DNA of 64,000 bases from contig CM022298.1 in the NCBI GenBank assembly GCA_011799875.1, positions 262,811,757 to 262,875,756 on the forward strand, written 5' to 3'. Shown here piece by piece: positions 22,850-35,011 of this stretch. A model generated the notes under the pieces. The model was not told the origin of the DNA, ran no database searches, and saw only the letters and a program-made list of their open reading frames with translations. The DNA comes from Thinopyrum elongatum (Eukaryota; Streptophyta; Magnoliopsida; Poales; Poaceae). The position numbers and the translations under genes were made by a program. Each line of letters opens with the position of its first letter. Positions within the stretch are counted from its first letter, which is position 1.

Positions 22850-24690
22850 GCCGTTTTGTGAGGCAGGTCCCACAACAAAATAGTGAACTCATTATTTAAA
22901 ACATTACACAACCCTTTCATGCATACATGTTTGGGCCACATGCAGTCGGTGGTTGTCCTACACGACACTCACTCACGTGTGACACTTTCTATGGGCCCAC
23001 GAGGTCGTCGTCCATCACTTCGGCCAACAGCCGACAGAGAGGTTAATTTGACCTGCAAGGTTGATTCTTTTTAGTTGGTGTTACGGTGAGAGTATATAGT
23101 ACGCATCGAAGAGGTGGGAGCGGACCAACATATATACTACGTACGCGTGTGTGAACACACCTCACTCAGTGTCAAGACTTTTTGGTTTCCGAGGCATGTG
23201 CCACATCAAAGTTGTGCATTGGTTATTCAAACATCACACAACACCTCTTTGGGCCACATGCATATATATGCAGACGGTGGTTATCCTAGGACACTCATGT
23301 GTGACACTTCCATCTGTGGGCCTGCGAGGTCATTGTCCATGCATGCATCACTTTGACCTACATCGGGAGAGGTTAATTAATTTCACCGTCAAGGAGGATT
23401 CAATTTGGTTTGTATTATAGTAGGAGCATATATATAGTATGCGTCGAAGAGGGGGAAGGGGACCAGCATATATAGTACGCTTCATGAACCTCGCTCTGTG
23501 TGGGGACTTTACGGTTTTTGAGGCATGTGCCACATCTAAGTTGTGCATTTTGGTATTCAAACACCACAACCACACACACCTCTCTATACATATATATGTT
23601 TGGCCACATGCAAAGCGATGGAGGTTGTCCTCTGGCACCCACTCATGTGGTTATCAGCGATATCGATGCTTTCCATCTGTGGGCCCGCTTGGTCCGTCAC
23701 TACTTTGCTCGACAACAAGAGAGGTTAATTTGAGTTAGGAGGGGTTTATTTTTTGGTTTGTATTACGGTATATATATAGGTCATGCTTTGGGATGACATG
23801 ATATATATAGATTGAGCACACATGCATGTGTACGCATGAATCCCTCCCACCGAGTCGAAGTGGGCAGTACCACGACACGTCATGAACCGATCTTGCTCTG
23901 TGTGGGGACTATACAATTTTCGACGCACGCGCCACATCAATGTGCATGGTATTCAAACATGCACGCATCACCTCCACACATACATATGCATGTAGTGGTT
24001 GTCTTCGAATGGTACACTCCCTCGCATGGTTATCGGCAGCAAGCCTATATATTTGTGGGCCCGTGTGGACATCCATGATCACTTTGACCGACAATGAGAT
24101 AGGTTACCATGGTGGATTCTTCCTTTGGTTTGTGTTATTGTAGTTGGTCATGGTGAGATTCAGACCTAAGTTTGAGCGCATACTATGCATGCGTGCATGA
24201 ATCCCCGTCATCGGCTCGAAGTGTGGTGTGACATACATGCATAAAATGCATTGTCAACTAACCCTCGCTCCGTGTGGGGATTTCTGGTTCCAAAGCACGG
24301 TGCCACAACAAAGTTGTTCCACTGTGTATTCAAACATCAACATGATCCATACATATGTTTGGGCCACATGCAGGCAGTGGTTGTCTTCGCGGACTAGCTA
24401 CTTGAATTATTATTGGCAAGCTAGCCCATCTCTGGGGTCGCATGGATGTCCATCACTTTGACCAACAACAAGAGAGAGGTTGTACGACCAAGGTGGATTC
24501 TTCTTGGTCCGTTTTACGATACATCTTGGTGAGATGCCCTCTCCCGCCGACTGAAAGTGGGTGTGTGTGTGTGTGTGTGTGTGATTGGGGGGGGGGGACT
24601 TCTACTCCGCACTTTGCTAGATGAACCTCCGTGGGGGCGGGCATGCGTTCATAGCTTAGGATTCCCCTCCTGCCGACACGAAGGGGGGGA
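22850..24690. repeat. Decayed tandem array, units about 330-400 bp
   Basis: The block GTGCCACATCAAAGTTGTGCATT recurs in diverged form at about 22869, 23199, 23526, 23928 and 24300. Each time it is followed by a GGGCCACATGCA-like block, a CTGTGGGCCCG block and AGAGAGGTTAATTTGA. Units are strongly diverged and vary in length. A further unit is split by the LTR element at 24691 and resumes at 35012 (block at 35040). No gene is present; ORFs are short and not conserved between units. Confidence 0.75.
24556..24598. repeat. (GT)n microsatellite and G-run
   Basis: About 13 GT units at 24557-24582 are followed by a run of ten G at 24587-24597. Confidence 0.9.
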
Positions 24691-27600
24691 TGTAACTCCC
24701 CAAAAATTGGGTTATCGATTTTTGTGCCGTTATTCCTTCCTAGCTTTCCTCTTTCGAATTTTTCCTCTGGAATCTGGTGAGTAACCAGGTGAATCCAGAC
24801 AATTCCCAACTTTTCAGTGCTTCTCCCATGCTTTTGTGCCAGCCAAGCTCTTGCCAGTGAACCCCGAATCTCATTCAAACACTAGTTTCAAAATATTGGA
24901 ACTGGAAATCCTGCCTTTGTGTTTACAAAGGAGCCATCATTTTCCTTGCTCTGTTAATCCTCCCAAAATTTCCAGAGATTCTCCCTCACTCATAAACCCT
25001 GGATGTGCAAAAATATTGCCAAGTCATATGCAATATTTTTCATCTAGAATTAATTCCTTTTTCTGCCTCTATGAGGAATTAAATCCAGGAAAATATCTAT
25101 CAGTCTCCAAAGTTCATGAAAACTTGTGGAGACATTCTTTATGATCATATTGAGCTCTCATAAAAATATTGGCCATAATTAAATAGGGAAAATTGCATTT
25201 TCCTATTTAAAACCAATATCTCAATTTAGGGCCTTTCCAAAGGAACTACCATTTTGGTAGCTAGGAAAAATCCCAAATAATTTATGGAGCTTTCCCAATC
25301 CATATCTTCACCATTTCCATTCAAACCCCTATTACATAGTTCAAAATTTGAGCACACGATCCAATACAAGTTTCTGCCTTGTCTTAAATTTTGTAAAGGA
25401 AGTGCTTGATTTCTTGATCCAGTTGAGCTGAAATTTTGCAGGGTAGTACATATTGATATATTACTATTGTAAACCAAAAATCAGCTCAATTCATAAAAAC
25501 AATAGTTTTCTATAATTTTCTTAAGTTTCTGTTCAGATGGCATCTCTGTGAAGGAAGTACCCTCATAGAGGATCAATTTGAGCTGAAACTTTTCCAGCTA
25601 GCTCTCATAACCAAATCATCAGCCTACACCAAAAATCATCCAAATCCATCCAGCCATTTGACCCCAGCATCCTCATCTTCATTTCTAGTCAGTGGCAAGG
25701 TTACAAAGGAAGCACCATCTAGACTGGTTCATTGGTGCTGAAACTTGGCCAGGATGACCACCTTGCTAGATGATTGACCCATGCCAGAGATCAAGCCAAG
25801 GGGAGCACTGTGTTGACAACACCACATGACAAATAGGTTGCTGCTAGAAACTTGTTGATCAAGGTGCAGTCACAGCAGTGCTCTCTCGTGACTTCTAGCT
25901 ACATAGGTAAACTCCAGGAAGAGAGGAGAACACTCCAGACATGGTTTTATTGCGTTTTGGAGCCAAGTGCATGTGGTGCCGGTGGTGACCGTCGATGTTG
26001 TCGGCAGAATCGGTGCTCTGTTCACTGGATCCTTTGGGAGGCCGCAGCTCGTCCGGGAGCGCCGACGCGCTGTCCACCACACCCGTGCACCTTCTGGAGC
26101 CCTCTCCCTCTCGTCCTCTAGCCCGTGGATGGCAGTGCCGACACGGATTCGCCGTCGGAATGCTGCCACCTTGCCGAGCTCTCGAAGCACCGGCCGCCGT
26201 CCCGCTCCTTCCCGAGACCTCCTCCTCGAGCCTATTTAAGGCGTGCCCGAGCCCTCCTCCACACCAGCGACCTCCCCAGCCCCTTCTCCTCAAGCTCATG
26301 GAGCTCCTCTCCCTCACCCATGGCCGAGCTTTGCCTCCGCCCGATTCCCCTCGGCTGTCCCCGCACCCAGGCCCTCCCTCTCCCTCTCTTCTGCTCCCAA
26401 ACCCTCCTTGGGTTCCCGCGAAGCCGCCGCCGCTCCCATACCCGCTGGGGAAAGCCCTGCTGGCATGGTCCCACACGGCGCTTTGGCCGCTGCAGCCCGG
26501 CCAGTGTTGACGGTGCTGCTGTCCGCCTCCGACGACCCCACGACCATCCATGGGCGCGGCGAGGAGCGGCGGTGCCCCTGTGCACGACGGCCGGCCCTGG
26601 GGAACAGCGGGGCGACGGCTATGCCAGTGACCGAGCCGCTGCGGCGCCCTCCCCTTTGTTTGTCGAGGAGTAAAGCGACCAGAGGAGGAGGAAAGAGAAA
26701 GGAAGAGAGAGAGGAGATAAGGCAGGCCCCGCCCGTCAGCCAGAGGAAAAGTCAACCGGGCCCGCGCGTCAGTTTAACTAGAGGCGCATTTCGTAAAAGG
26801 CGTTTTCGCTTTGCCGAAGACGTATTCCTAAAAAGGTGCTTTCATTTTTTTTCAGCCATGGCCGAAACCACTATATTATGAATGTTCATCAGTTAGGAGC
26901 TAAAACGAACAGTTTTTGTTTGTTTTACTGCTAAACGAATGAACGGGCATATCTCCGCGACCGTAACTCCGATTGAGGTAAAACCAACGCCCACGTCTTC
27001 AGATCGTCGAGCCCGTTTCGATGGCATCATTTTCATAATGTTTTCACACTGTGAAAATGACTATTTTGCCCTTGCCCCACGATCAGCCCCTTCGAGAGGG
27101 AAACCTTTCCGGCAATTCTTTTCGGAGTTTTACCGCACTTCTTCCCAGCGTATTCATCGACCCCCAGGCAAGCCAACCTCTTATCATGAGCTCCGGACTT
27201 GCGTGATGACTTTGCTTGCACCCTATGTATGTATTGCAGTATGTTCCGGATCGTTTGTTAGTGTGCACTACCATAGCCCTGTTATTTTATATGTGCCTGA
27301 TGCTAGTCTTATTTACCACATGATATCATGAATTACTTCTATGCCATGTTCTCCCATGCTAGTAACAATATTTTGAATACCATTATCATGTTAGTACCAT
27401 GATTTGATCTCATGCCATGTTTGTCCACACTGTTATGATTTTGCTATGCTGTTGTTAAGAGATTGTTCCTGCTTATAATCATCGATGTAATGGTGCGATG
27501 ATGGAGATGTTGAATTGAATCTATAAACTAAACTTAGTTGGTTGATCAAAAGCCACCTGTCCGGACTTATCCGTGCAACCACATTTGCTAGTATGGGACG

Positions 27601-28642
27601 GCCTTGACTTAGTCTAGCTTTGTGCTCTTTTATCGGTACTGGCAAAGAGGGAAGGTTACGCGTGCGCTGCCCTGCTCAGGTAGGCGGCGATAACCTTGTG
27701 AGCCCAGTTATTTGTTTAGCCCGGGAGTCCCCGTTTGGGACAGTTGTTTGGACATGACGGTGGCAGGTGTTAGGAGTGACACAGGGGCCACCCAAGGCAT
27801 GACTCTGGGGGAGTATGATTGTCGGTGGTACGATAGGAGAGTCACGGGTTAGGCAGGTTTCGTTGGAACAACACTGGTCCACCCAAATGGGATCACGAGG
27901 CCAGATGCTCCATGGTGTGGGTAAAGTGCGCAACCTTTGCAGAGTGTAAGAATCTATTCGAATAGCCGCGTCCACGATATTGGACAGTCCGTCCAGGCCT
28001 CACTAGGTGGTCAACCGTAACAGTAATAATAATGATGGAAGAACTTGTCTTATGTTCGAAAGTGCTCAGTGCATCATGAGTATTCCGAGGGTTGTGGGAC
28101 AACCCAGAAGAGAGTAAGTTGGTATTCGGTAACAGTAAGCACTTTTAAGCACCTAATGTGATCATTGCCATGCTACATTATGTAGTTGATATGCCTGATC
28201 CTTGTTATGCCATGCTTGATCCTTGTTTTCCTGTTAATTCCATACCATGTTTAGAACAAATCTTATATAAGCATAGGGCTTGCTTTGTCATCTGCTTGTT
28301 AGGATACTATGTATTTGGTTGTCTTGTGAGTACATTCAAATTACTCACCTAGCCTTGCATGTGGCTAGTTGCAGGAGAAGATCCGTCAGGCTAGATCGTA
28401 ACCCAGCCAGTCCTGTGTGTTGTGGAGCCCAGCCAGAGTCGTCGTTGCCGCTGAACCAAGACCTCCGCTGCCATTTTAGTTAGCCTTGGTGTCATTTAAT
28501 ATTGTTGTCAGCAACAGTATTGTAATACTCCATTTCATATAATAAAGCCATTTTGTGCCTAGAATTGTTGTATCATGTCTTTGACATGCGCTAGGTCTTA
28601 TCCTGGGGCTGGCGTGTGTCGAACCTCTATCCGGGTGCCATA
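24691..28642 (+). repeat. 5' LTR of the long-LTR element
   Basis: It starts TGTAACTCC and ends GTGCCATA (mutated from CACA seen in the 3' copy). A TATTTAA box at 26234-26240 is followed by a GC-rich leader. An AATAAA-type signal is at about 28543-28548. Compared by eye with the 3' LTR it differs at several per cent of sites, but 27676-28176 is identical to 34040-34540. Confidence 0.93.
26234..26240 (+). promoter_or_regulatory. LTR TATA box
   Basis: TATTTAA lies about 1.54 kb into the LTR, with GC-rich sequence downstream. The same box is kept in the 3' LTR at 32598-32604. It is a plausible start of retroelement transcription. Confidence 0.6.
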
Positions 28643-28647
28643 GGGCG

Positions 28648-28659
28648 TGGTATCAGAGC
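28648..28659 (+). other. Primer binding site, initiator tRNA-Met type
   Basis: TGGTATCAGAGC lies 5 bases after the 5' LTR end. It is the standard 12-base complement of the 3' end of initiator tRNA-Met. Confidence 0.95.
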
Positions 28660-29012
28660 AGCCAGGCTGGCCGTAGGTTACCCTAGCACCAAACCACACC
28701 TATTTTCAACCGGTAGTGAGCCCAACAGAGTTGACCCATCCCTGGCATCTGACACGGCCACTGTTGATCAATAGGCGGCGCAGTCAGAATTGACGTGCCT
28801 CTACCCAGCTGTCCGCCCACCCAGCCACCCTGGATTGGACCGTGACCCTACCCCGTTGTCGGTCGTGCCGGCATATCTTCTACCCGGCACGAGAAGGATC
28901 CACGCCATGCTGGTGTGTCCCAACCCGACTGCTTATTTAACCCCCTCCTACCTGCGAGTCGCAGCTCTCTCTATTCACTAAGCCAGATCCCTGCAAGAGA
29001 ACCTAGGCTAGT

Positions 29013-29828
29013 ATGCTCAAACCCGCAGCCATGGCTAGTTCCTCCAAAGCACCCACTTTCCATAGCCGAACTTTGGCTGATGGTTATCCCGGTTTTCCGC
29101 CCATCCTTTTGAGTATGCTCACCCAAGCCCTTGGCTGTAGTGTTCCTCCGGTGTATCTGGTGTTCCAATCGGAACCCATTCCCCACCTTTGCCGATTCTA
29201 TGCAAAGACGCATATCAACCCAGGTCCAGCAGCGGATGGGAAGCCCATGAATTTTCGGGGCAAACCCATGCCCACCCCCGTGTTGGCTGTCCAGATAGCT
29301 GTCGCGGAAGCCATCACCCGTCTTCGTTTCCAGTTTCCGCAAGTAGCGAAGATGCAAGAGTTGTGCTATTTTCCCTCTTCGTCCGACATAGGTTGCGAGT
29401 TCTCCAGCGCAGAGGGAGACGCTGACCCAGCAATAGCTCGCCTGGTTCAGTTCATTGCTGCCCAGGGACTACTCCTCTCCGGCATTCTTAGAGAGTTCAA
29501 AGCCATTGACCATGACACCACACGGGTTGTTACGGGAGCATACCGTGCGGCCCGTCAAGCTGCATCCCAGACCACCCGTTCCCTGCTGCCAAACCCAGTG
29601 CCACCTTCGCAGCTAGTACCACCACCGCAGCCCGTGAACCCATGTCAACCTGGCATCATCCACCCAAGTTCTGCCGCCAGAGCTATTCATCGTCTTCGCC
29701 AACAGGGCGTGCTCTGTCAAGTTCCAGCCACAGCTCCAGCAGCTGAGCCCCAACCTATAGAGGTGTCCGACGAGGAAGCCGGAAGTTGGCTCAGCCTTCG
29801 TCCCCCAGGAGAGCCCCAGCAAGAGTAG
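29013..29828 (+). CDS. Sense ORF of the long-LTR element, unknown protein (271 aa)
   Basis: It is the only sizeable ORF in the internal region, open from ATG at 29013. A second ATG at 29031 (MASSSKAPTFHSR) is an equally likely start. Residues 25-120 are mixed hydrophobic and proline-rich, 120-190 are helical (AIARLVQFIAAQGLLLSGIL, then AYRAARQAASQTTRS), and the rest is Pro/Gln-rich with an acidic EVSDEEAGSW end. There is no zinc knuckle, protease, RT or integrase motif. Its place right after the primer site is where gag would be, so a divergent gag-like or packaging role is possible, but I cannot support it from sequence. Nothing suggests decay: no stop or frameshift. Confidence 0.6.
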   Translation: MLKPAAMASSSKAPTFHSRTLADGYPGFPPILLSMLTQALGCSVPPVYLVFQSEPIPHLCRFYAKTHINPGPAADGKPMNFRGKPMPTPVLAVQIAVAEAITRLRFQFPQVAKMQELCYFPSSSDIGCEFSSAEGDADPAIARLVQFIAAQGLLLSGILREFKAIDHDTTRVVTGAYRAARQAASQTTRSLLPNPVPPSQLVPPPQPVNPCQPGIIHPSSAARAIHRLRQQGVLCQVPATAPAAEPQPIEVSDEEAGSWLSLRPPGEPQQE

Positions 29829-30681
29829 GCACATTTGTCGCTCTGGCAGTGAGTGGAACCCAGAGATGCCGCGAGTATGTGTGCAAAGACTATTTCTTCG
29901 CCCTCGTATAGGATTAGGACCCTGTAGTTCGGAGTGAGTTGTTACTGTTATCTACTTAGTAAGGTTGTGCGTTGTTGTATGCTTGTATTGCTTGTACTGC
30001 TTGTGCTTGTGTGCTGTTGTAATGTTATGTATGCTCTGTGTGTTTGGTTCATCTGTCACTCTGTTAAGCAGAAATGTCTAACAGAGCTGGCAGTGGATTC
30101 TTAACAAGATTTTAGTCAGTAGAACACTTGCACCTAATAACAATGGACTCGCCCGGAGTCCCTAATGAAATGCGAGCTGGTGTAGGTGTATGTATACCAG
30201 GAGTACATACACCCACTAGTATTAAAGCACCTTAGTGTAATCTGCTCGATATGTTTCTTTCCTCTGACTGCATTTTGCTACTATATGCATTCTGCATCTG
30301 CTTGCATATTAGTCTGAATAGGTTGCATGTGTATCATGTGAGCAATGTCTGCACGCCAAGTTCCTTCTCCTGAGTACAGCCGCCGCAGTGCTCGTGTATA
30401 ATGCAAAACCACCTATTCATACCTATCTGTGCTTACCCCATTTGCCATTTTCCCGAACCCAGCGTTCTGGAAAACCAGCTCTATCCAATAATTTTCCAGT
30501 CCCAAAATCTTCTCCCAGAACCCAGTTGCAATCTCAGAGAAATTCTAAGAAATTTTATTGCAACATAAACCATTAGAACCCCTCCAGTCCAAGATCTAAA
30601 CCCTGATTCTATCCCAACACTCACTCATTGTGGACGTTGCTCGACGAGGAGTTACCAGCAGCATGGTCTCTGCATTGATGC
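29829..30681 (+). other. Non-coding internal region between the two element ORFs
   Basis: I find no ORF with domain character here. T/G-rich runs (TTGTGCTTGTGTGCTG type) occupy 29950-30060. It would be the 3' untranslated part of the sense ORF transcript. Confidence 0.5.
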
Positions 30682-30843
30682 CTAGTCCTCATGATCACCG
30701 TCACCTCGGGGAGCCACCACTCGAGTAACAGCATTCCGGCGATCATCGAGGATCATCACACACAGCAGCAGCGAGAAGCCAACCAATGCAGCCAACAGAC
30801 TCACCAAGAGGATGGTGATCAGCTCCGAACCCACGTCCGCCAT
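30682..30843 (-). CDS. Small antisense ORF, predicted single-pass membrane protein (53 aa)
   Basis: On the minus strand an ATG at 30843 opens 53 codons, ending TAG at 30684-30682. Residues 1-7 (MADVGSE) are polar. Residues 8-32 form one strongly hydrophobic segment (LITILLVSLLAALVGFSLLL and on), long enough for a membrane helix. A positively charged stretch DDRRNAVTRVV follows, then an acidic end. A TATAAAA box lies 105 bases upstream at 30954-30948 on the same strand. The ORF sits just inside the 3' LTR, antisense to the element. Antisense ORFs at this place are known in Tat-lineage Gypsy elements (for example Grande and RIRE2), but I do not recognise this protein. Confidence 0.5.
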   Translation of the reverse strand: MADVGSELITILLVSLLAALVGFSLLLCVMILDDRRNAVTRVVAPRGDGDHED

Positions 30844-30947
30844 TAACACCTTGCCTCGCGCTCCTGCAACCAGAAGGAGAAGGCGAAGAGGAAGAAGAAG
30901 TGAGGTAAGAGTGCGAGGTGGAAGGACGAAGAAAGAAACTGCGGTCG

Positions 30948-30954
30948 TTTTATA
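30948..30954 (-). promoter_or_regulatory. Antisense TATA box
   Basis: TATAAAA on the minus strand, 105 bases upstream of the ATG at 30843, at a spacing usual for plant genes. Confidence 0.5.
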
Positions 30955-31027
30955 GCCCAGAGGTTTTCCAGGAGGCGTAATATTTGTTCTGAGCTAACCC
31001 TAGGAATCTCGAGGACGAGATTCTCCT

Positions 31028-31040
31028 AAGGGGGGAAGGT
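31028..31040 (+). other. Polypurine tract
   Basis: AAGGGGGGAAGG immediately precedes the 3' LTR (TGTAACACC at 31042), the normal plus-strand primer site. Confidence 0.85.
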
Positions 31041-31041
31041 T

Positions 31042-34000
31042 TGTAACACCTCAAAAATTGGGTTATCGATTTTTGTGCCGTTCTTCCTTCCTAGCTTTCC
31101 TCTTCCGAATTTTCCTCTTGAAGCTGGTGAGTGACCAGGTGAATCCAGACAATTCCCAACCTTTTAGTGCCTCTCCCATGCTCTTGTGCCATCCAAGCTC
31201 CTGCCAGTGAACCCCGAATCTCATTCAAACCCTAGTTTCAAAATATTGGAACTGGAAATCCTGCCTTCGTGTTTACAAAGGAGCCATCATTTTCCTTGGT
31301 CTGTTAATCCTCCCAAAATTTCCAAAGATTCTCCCTCACTCATAAACCCTGGATGTGCAAAAATATTGCCAAGTCATATGCAATATTTTTCATCTAGAAT
31401 AAATTCCTTTTTCTGCCTCTATGAGGAATTAAATCCAGGAAAATATCTATCCATCTCCAAAGTTCATGAAAACTTGTGGAGACAGTCTTTATGATCATAT
31501 TGAGCTCTCATAAAAATATTGGTCATAATTAAATAGGGGAAATTGCATTTTCCTATTTAAAGCCAATATCTCAATTTGGGGCCTTTCCAAAGGAACTACC
31601 ATTTTGGTAGCTAGGAAAAATCCCAACTAATTTATGGAGCTTTCCCAATCCATATCTTCACCATTTCCATTCAAACCCCTGTTCCACGGTTCAAAATTTG
31701 AGCACATGATCCAATACAAGTTTCTGCCTTGTCTGAAATTTTGTAAAGGAAGTGTTTGATTCCTTGATCCAGTTGAGCTGAAATTTTGCAGGGTAGTACA
31801 TATTAATATATTACTACTGTAAACCAAAAATCAGCTCAATTCATCAAAACAATCTTTTTCTATAATTTTCTTAAGTTTCTGTACAGATGGCATCTCTGTG
31901 AAGGAAGTACCCTCATAAAGGATCAATTTGAGCTGAAACTTTTCCAGCTAGCTCTCATAACCAAATCATCACCCTACACAAAATATCATCCAAATCCATC
32001 CAGCCATTTGACCCCAGCATCCTCATCTTCATTTCTGGTCAGTGGGCAAGGTTACAAAGGAAGCACCATCTAGACTAGTTCATTGGTGCTGAAACTTGGC
32101 CAGGATGACCACCTTGCTAGATGATTGACCCATGCCAGAGATCAAGCCAAGGGGAGCACTTTGTTGACCACACCACATGACAAATAGGTTGCTGCTGGAA
32201 ACTTGTCGATCAAGGTGCAGTCACAGTAGTGCTCTCTCGTGACTTCTAGCTACATAGGTAAACTCCAGGAAGAGAGGAGAACACTCCAGACATGGTTTTA
32301 TTGTGTTTTGGAGCCAAGTGCACATGGTGCCGGTGGTGACCGTCGATGTTGTCGGCAAAATCGGTTCTTTGTGCACTGGATACTTCGGGAGGCCGCTTCC
32401 TGCAGGCCGCAGCTCGTCCGGGAGCGCTGACGCACTGCCCACCGCACCCGTGCACCTTCTGGAGCCCTCTCCCTCTCATCCTCTAGCCCGTGGATGGCTG
32501 TGCCGACACGGAATCGTCGTCGGAATGCCGCCACATTGCCGAGCTCTCGAAGCTCCGGCCGTCATCCCGCTCCTTCCCGAGCCCTCCTCCCCGAGCTTAT
32601 TTAAGGCGTGCCCGAGCCCTCCTCCACACCAGTGACCTCCCCAGCCCCTTCTCCTCAAGATCATAGAGCTCTCCTCCCTCGCCCATGGTCGAGCTCTGCC
32701 TCCGCCTGATTCCCCTCGGTCGTCCCCGCACCCAGGCCCTCCCTCTCCCTCTCTTCTGCTCCCAAACCCTCCTCGGGTTCCCGCGAAGCTGCCGCCGCTC
32801 CCATTCCCGCTGGGGAAAGCACTGCCGGTGCGGTCCCGCATGGCGCTTCGGCCGCTGCAGCCCGGCCAGTGGCGACGGCGCTGCTGTCCGCCTCCGGCGA
32901 CCCCGCGACCATCCCTAGGCACGGCAAGGACGGCGGTGCCCCTATGCACGACGGCCGGCCATGGGGAACAGCGGGGCGACGACTACGCCGGTGATCGAGC
33001 CGTTGCGGCGCCCTCCCCTGTGTCTGTCGAGGAGGAAAGCGAACAAAGGAGGAGGAAAGAGAAAGGGAGAGAGAGAGGAGATAAGGCGGGCCCCGCCCGT
33101 CAGCCAGAGGAAAAGTCAACCAGGCCCGCACGTCAGTTTAAGTGGAGGCGCATTTCGTAAAAGGCGATTTCGCTTTGCTGAAGACGTATTCCTGAAAAGG
33201 AACTTTCATTTTTTTTCAGCCGCGGCCAAAACCACTATATTACGAACGTTCATCAGTTAAGAGCTAAAACAAATAGTTTTTGTTTGTTTTACCGCTTAAC
33301 GAATAAACGGGCATATCTCCACGACCGTAATTCTGATTGAGGTAAAACCAACGCCCACAACTTCAGATCGTCGAGCCCATTCCGATGGCGTCATTTTCAT
33401 AATGTTTTCACACTGTGAAAATGACCATTTTGCCCTTGCCCTTCGATCAGCCCCTTTGAGAGGGAAACCTTTCCGGCAAATCTTTTCAGAGTTTTACCAC
33501 ACTTCTTCCCGGCGTATTCATCGACCCCCGGGCAAGCCAACCTCTTATCATGAGCTCCGGACTTGCGTGATGACTTTGCTTGCACCCTGTGTATGTATTG
33601 TAGTATGTTTCGGATCATTTGTTAGTGTGCACTACCATAGCCCTATTATTTTATGTGCCTGATGCTAGTGTTGTTTACCACATGATATCATGAATTACTT
33701 CCATGCCATGTTCTCCCATGCTAGTAACAATATTTTGAATACCATTATCATGTTAGTACCATGATTTGATCTCATGCCATGTTTGTCAACATTGTTATGA
33801 TTTTGCTATGCTGTTGTTAAGAGATTGTTCTCGCTTATAATCGTCGATGTAATGGTGCGATGATGGAGATGTTGAATTGAATCTATAAACTAAACTTAGT
33901 TGGTTGATCAAGAGCCACCTGTCCGGACTAATCCGTGCAGCCACATTTGCCGGTATGGGACGGCCTTGACTTGGTCTAGCTTTGTGCTCTTTTATCGGTA

Positions 34001-35006
34001 CCGCCAAAGAGGGAAGGTTATGCGTGCGCGCTGCCCTGATCAGGTAGGCGGCGATAACCTTGTGAGCCCAGTTATTTGTTTAGCCCGGGAGTCCCCGTTT
34101 GGGACAGTTGTTTGGACATGACGGTGGCAGGTGTTAGGAGTGACACAGGGGCCACCCAAGGCATGACTCTGGGGGAGTATGATTGTCGGTGGTACGATAG
34201 GAGAGTCACGGGTTAGGCAGGTTTCGTTGGAACAACACTGGTCCACCCAAATGGGATCACGAGGCCAGATGCTCCATGGTGTGGGTAAAGTGCGCAACCT
34301 TTGCAGAGTGTAAGAATCTATTCGAATAGCCGCGTCCACGATATTGGACAGTCCGTCCAGGCCTCACTAGGTGGTCAACCGTAACAGTAATAATAATGAT
34401 GGAAGAACTTGTCTTATGTTCGAAAGTGCTCAGTGCATCATGAGTATTCCGAGGGTTGTGGGACAACCCAGAAGAGAGTAAGTTGGTATTCGGTAACAGT
34501 AAGCACTTTTAAGCACCTAATGTGATCATTGCCATGCTACGTTATGTATTTGATATGCCTGATCCATGTTATGCCATGCTTGATCCATGTTTTCCTGTTA
34601 ATTCCATACCATGTTTGGAACAAATCTTATATAAGCATAGGGCTTGCTTTGTCATCTGCTTGTTTGGAAGCTATGTATTTGGTTGTCTTGCGAGTACATT
34701 CAAAGTACTCACCTAGCCTTACACGTGGCAAGTTGTAAGAGAAGATCCATTAGGCTAGATCGTAACCCAGCCAGTCCTGTGAGTTGTGGAGCCCAGCCAG
34801 AGACGTCGTTGCCGCTGAACCAAGACCTCCACTGCCATTTTAGTTAGCCTTGAAGTCATGTAATATTGTTGTAAGCAACAGTATTGTAATACTCCATTTC
34901 ATATAATAAAGCCATTTTGTGCCTGGAATTGCTGTATCATGTCTTCGACATGCGCCAGGTCTTATCCTGGGGCTGGCGTGCATCGGCCCTCTATCGGGGT
35001 GCCACA
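31042..35006 (+). repeat. 3' LTR of the long-LTR element
   Basis: It is 3965 bp, TGTAACACC to GCCACA, followed by the target duplication GGGGA (35007-35011). An AATAAA signal is at about 34911. It matches the 5' LTR along its whole length; the open frames on both strands in 32220-33260 are GC-rich by-products and are not conserved in length between LTRs. Confidence 0.93.
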
Positions 35007-35011
35007 GGGGA

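Larger units (their letters stand above)
24691..35006 (+). mobile_element. Complete long-LTR non-autonomous retrotransposon (LARD-like), 10.3 kb
   Basis: The two LTRs are 24691-28642 and 31042-35006, about 3.96 kb each. The internal region is only 2.4 kb, with a tRNA-Met primer site and a polypurine tract. The target duplication GGGGA is at 24686-24690 and 35007-35011. No gag, protease, RT or integrase motif is visible, so the element must use proteins of another element. LTRs longer than the internal region and lack of pol fit the large retrotransposon derivative class (Sukkula/Erika type), but I cannot name the family. It carries one sense ORF and one small antisense ORF. It sits inside the tandem array 22850-35118. 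Confidence 0.93.

Noticed and set aside
22850..24690. Possible CRISPR-like or satellite regulatory array
   Set aside because: Units are 330-400 bp, highly diverged and without short constant repeats or spacers; plain decayed tandem repeats fit better.
25895..26755. Long minus-strand ORF (286 codons) and plus-strand ORFs (up to 212 codons) inside the 5' LTR
   Set aside because: They lie in a GC-rich stretch open in many frames at once. In the 3' LTR the matching frames are shorter and differently broken, and no domain is visible.
27676..27975. Minus ORF of 99 codons present identically in both LTRs (also 34040-34339)
   Set aside because: Its identity comes from the 501-bp identical block, not from protein constraint; no domain, and it runs antisense in U5/R sequence.
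24691..35006. Full-length autonomous retrotransposon
   Set aside because: No RT, RNase H, integrase or protease motif in the 2.4 kb internal region in any frame.
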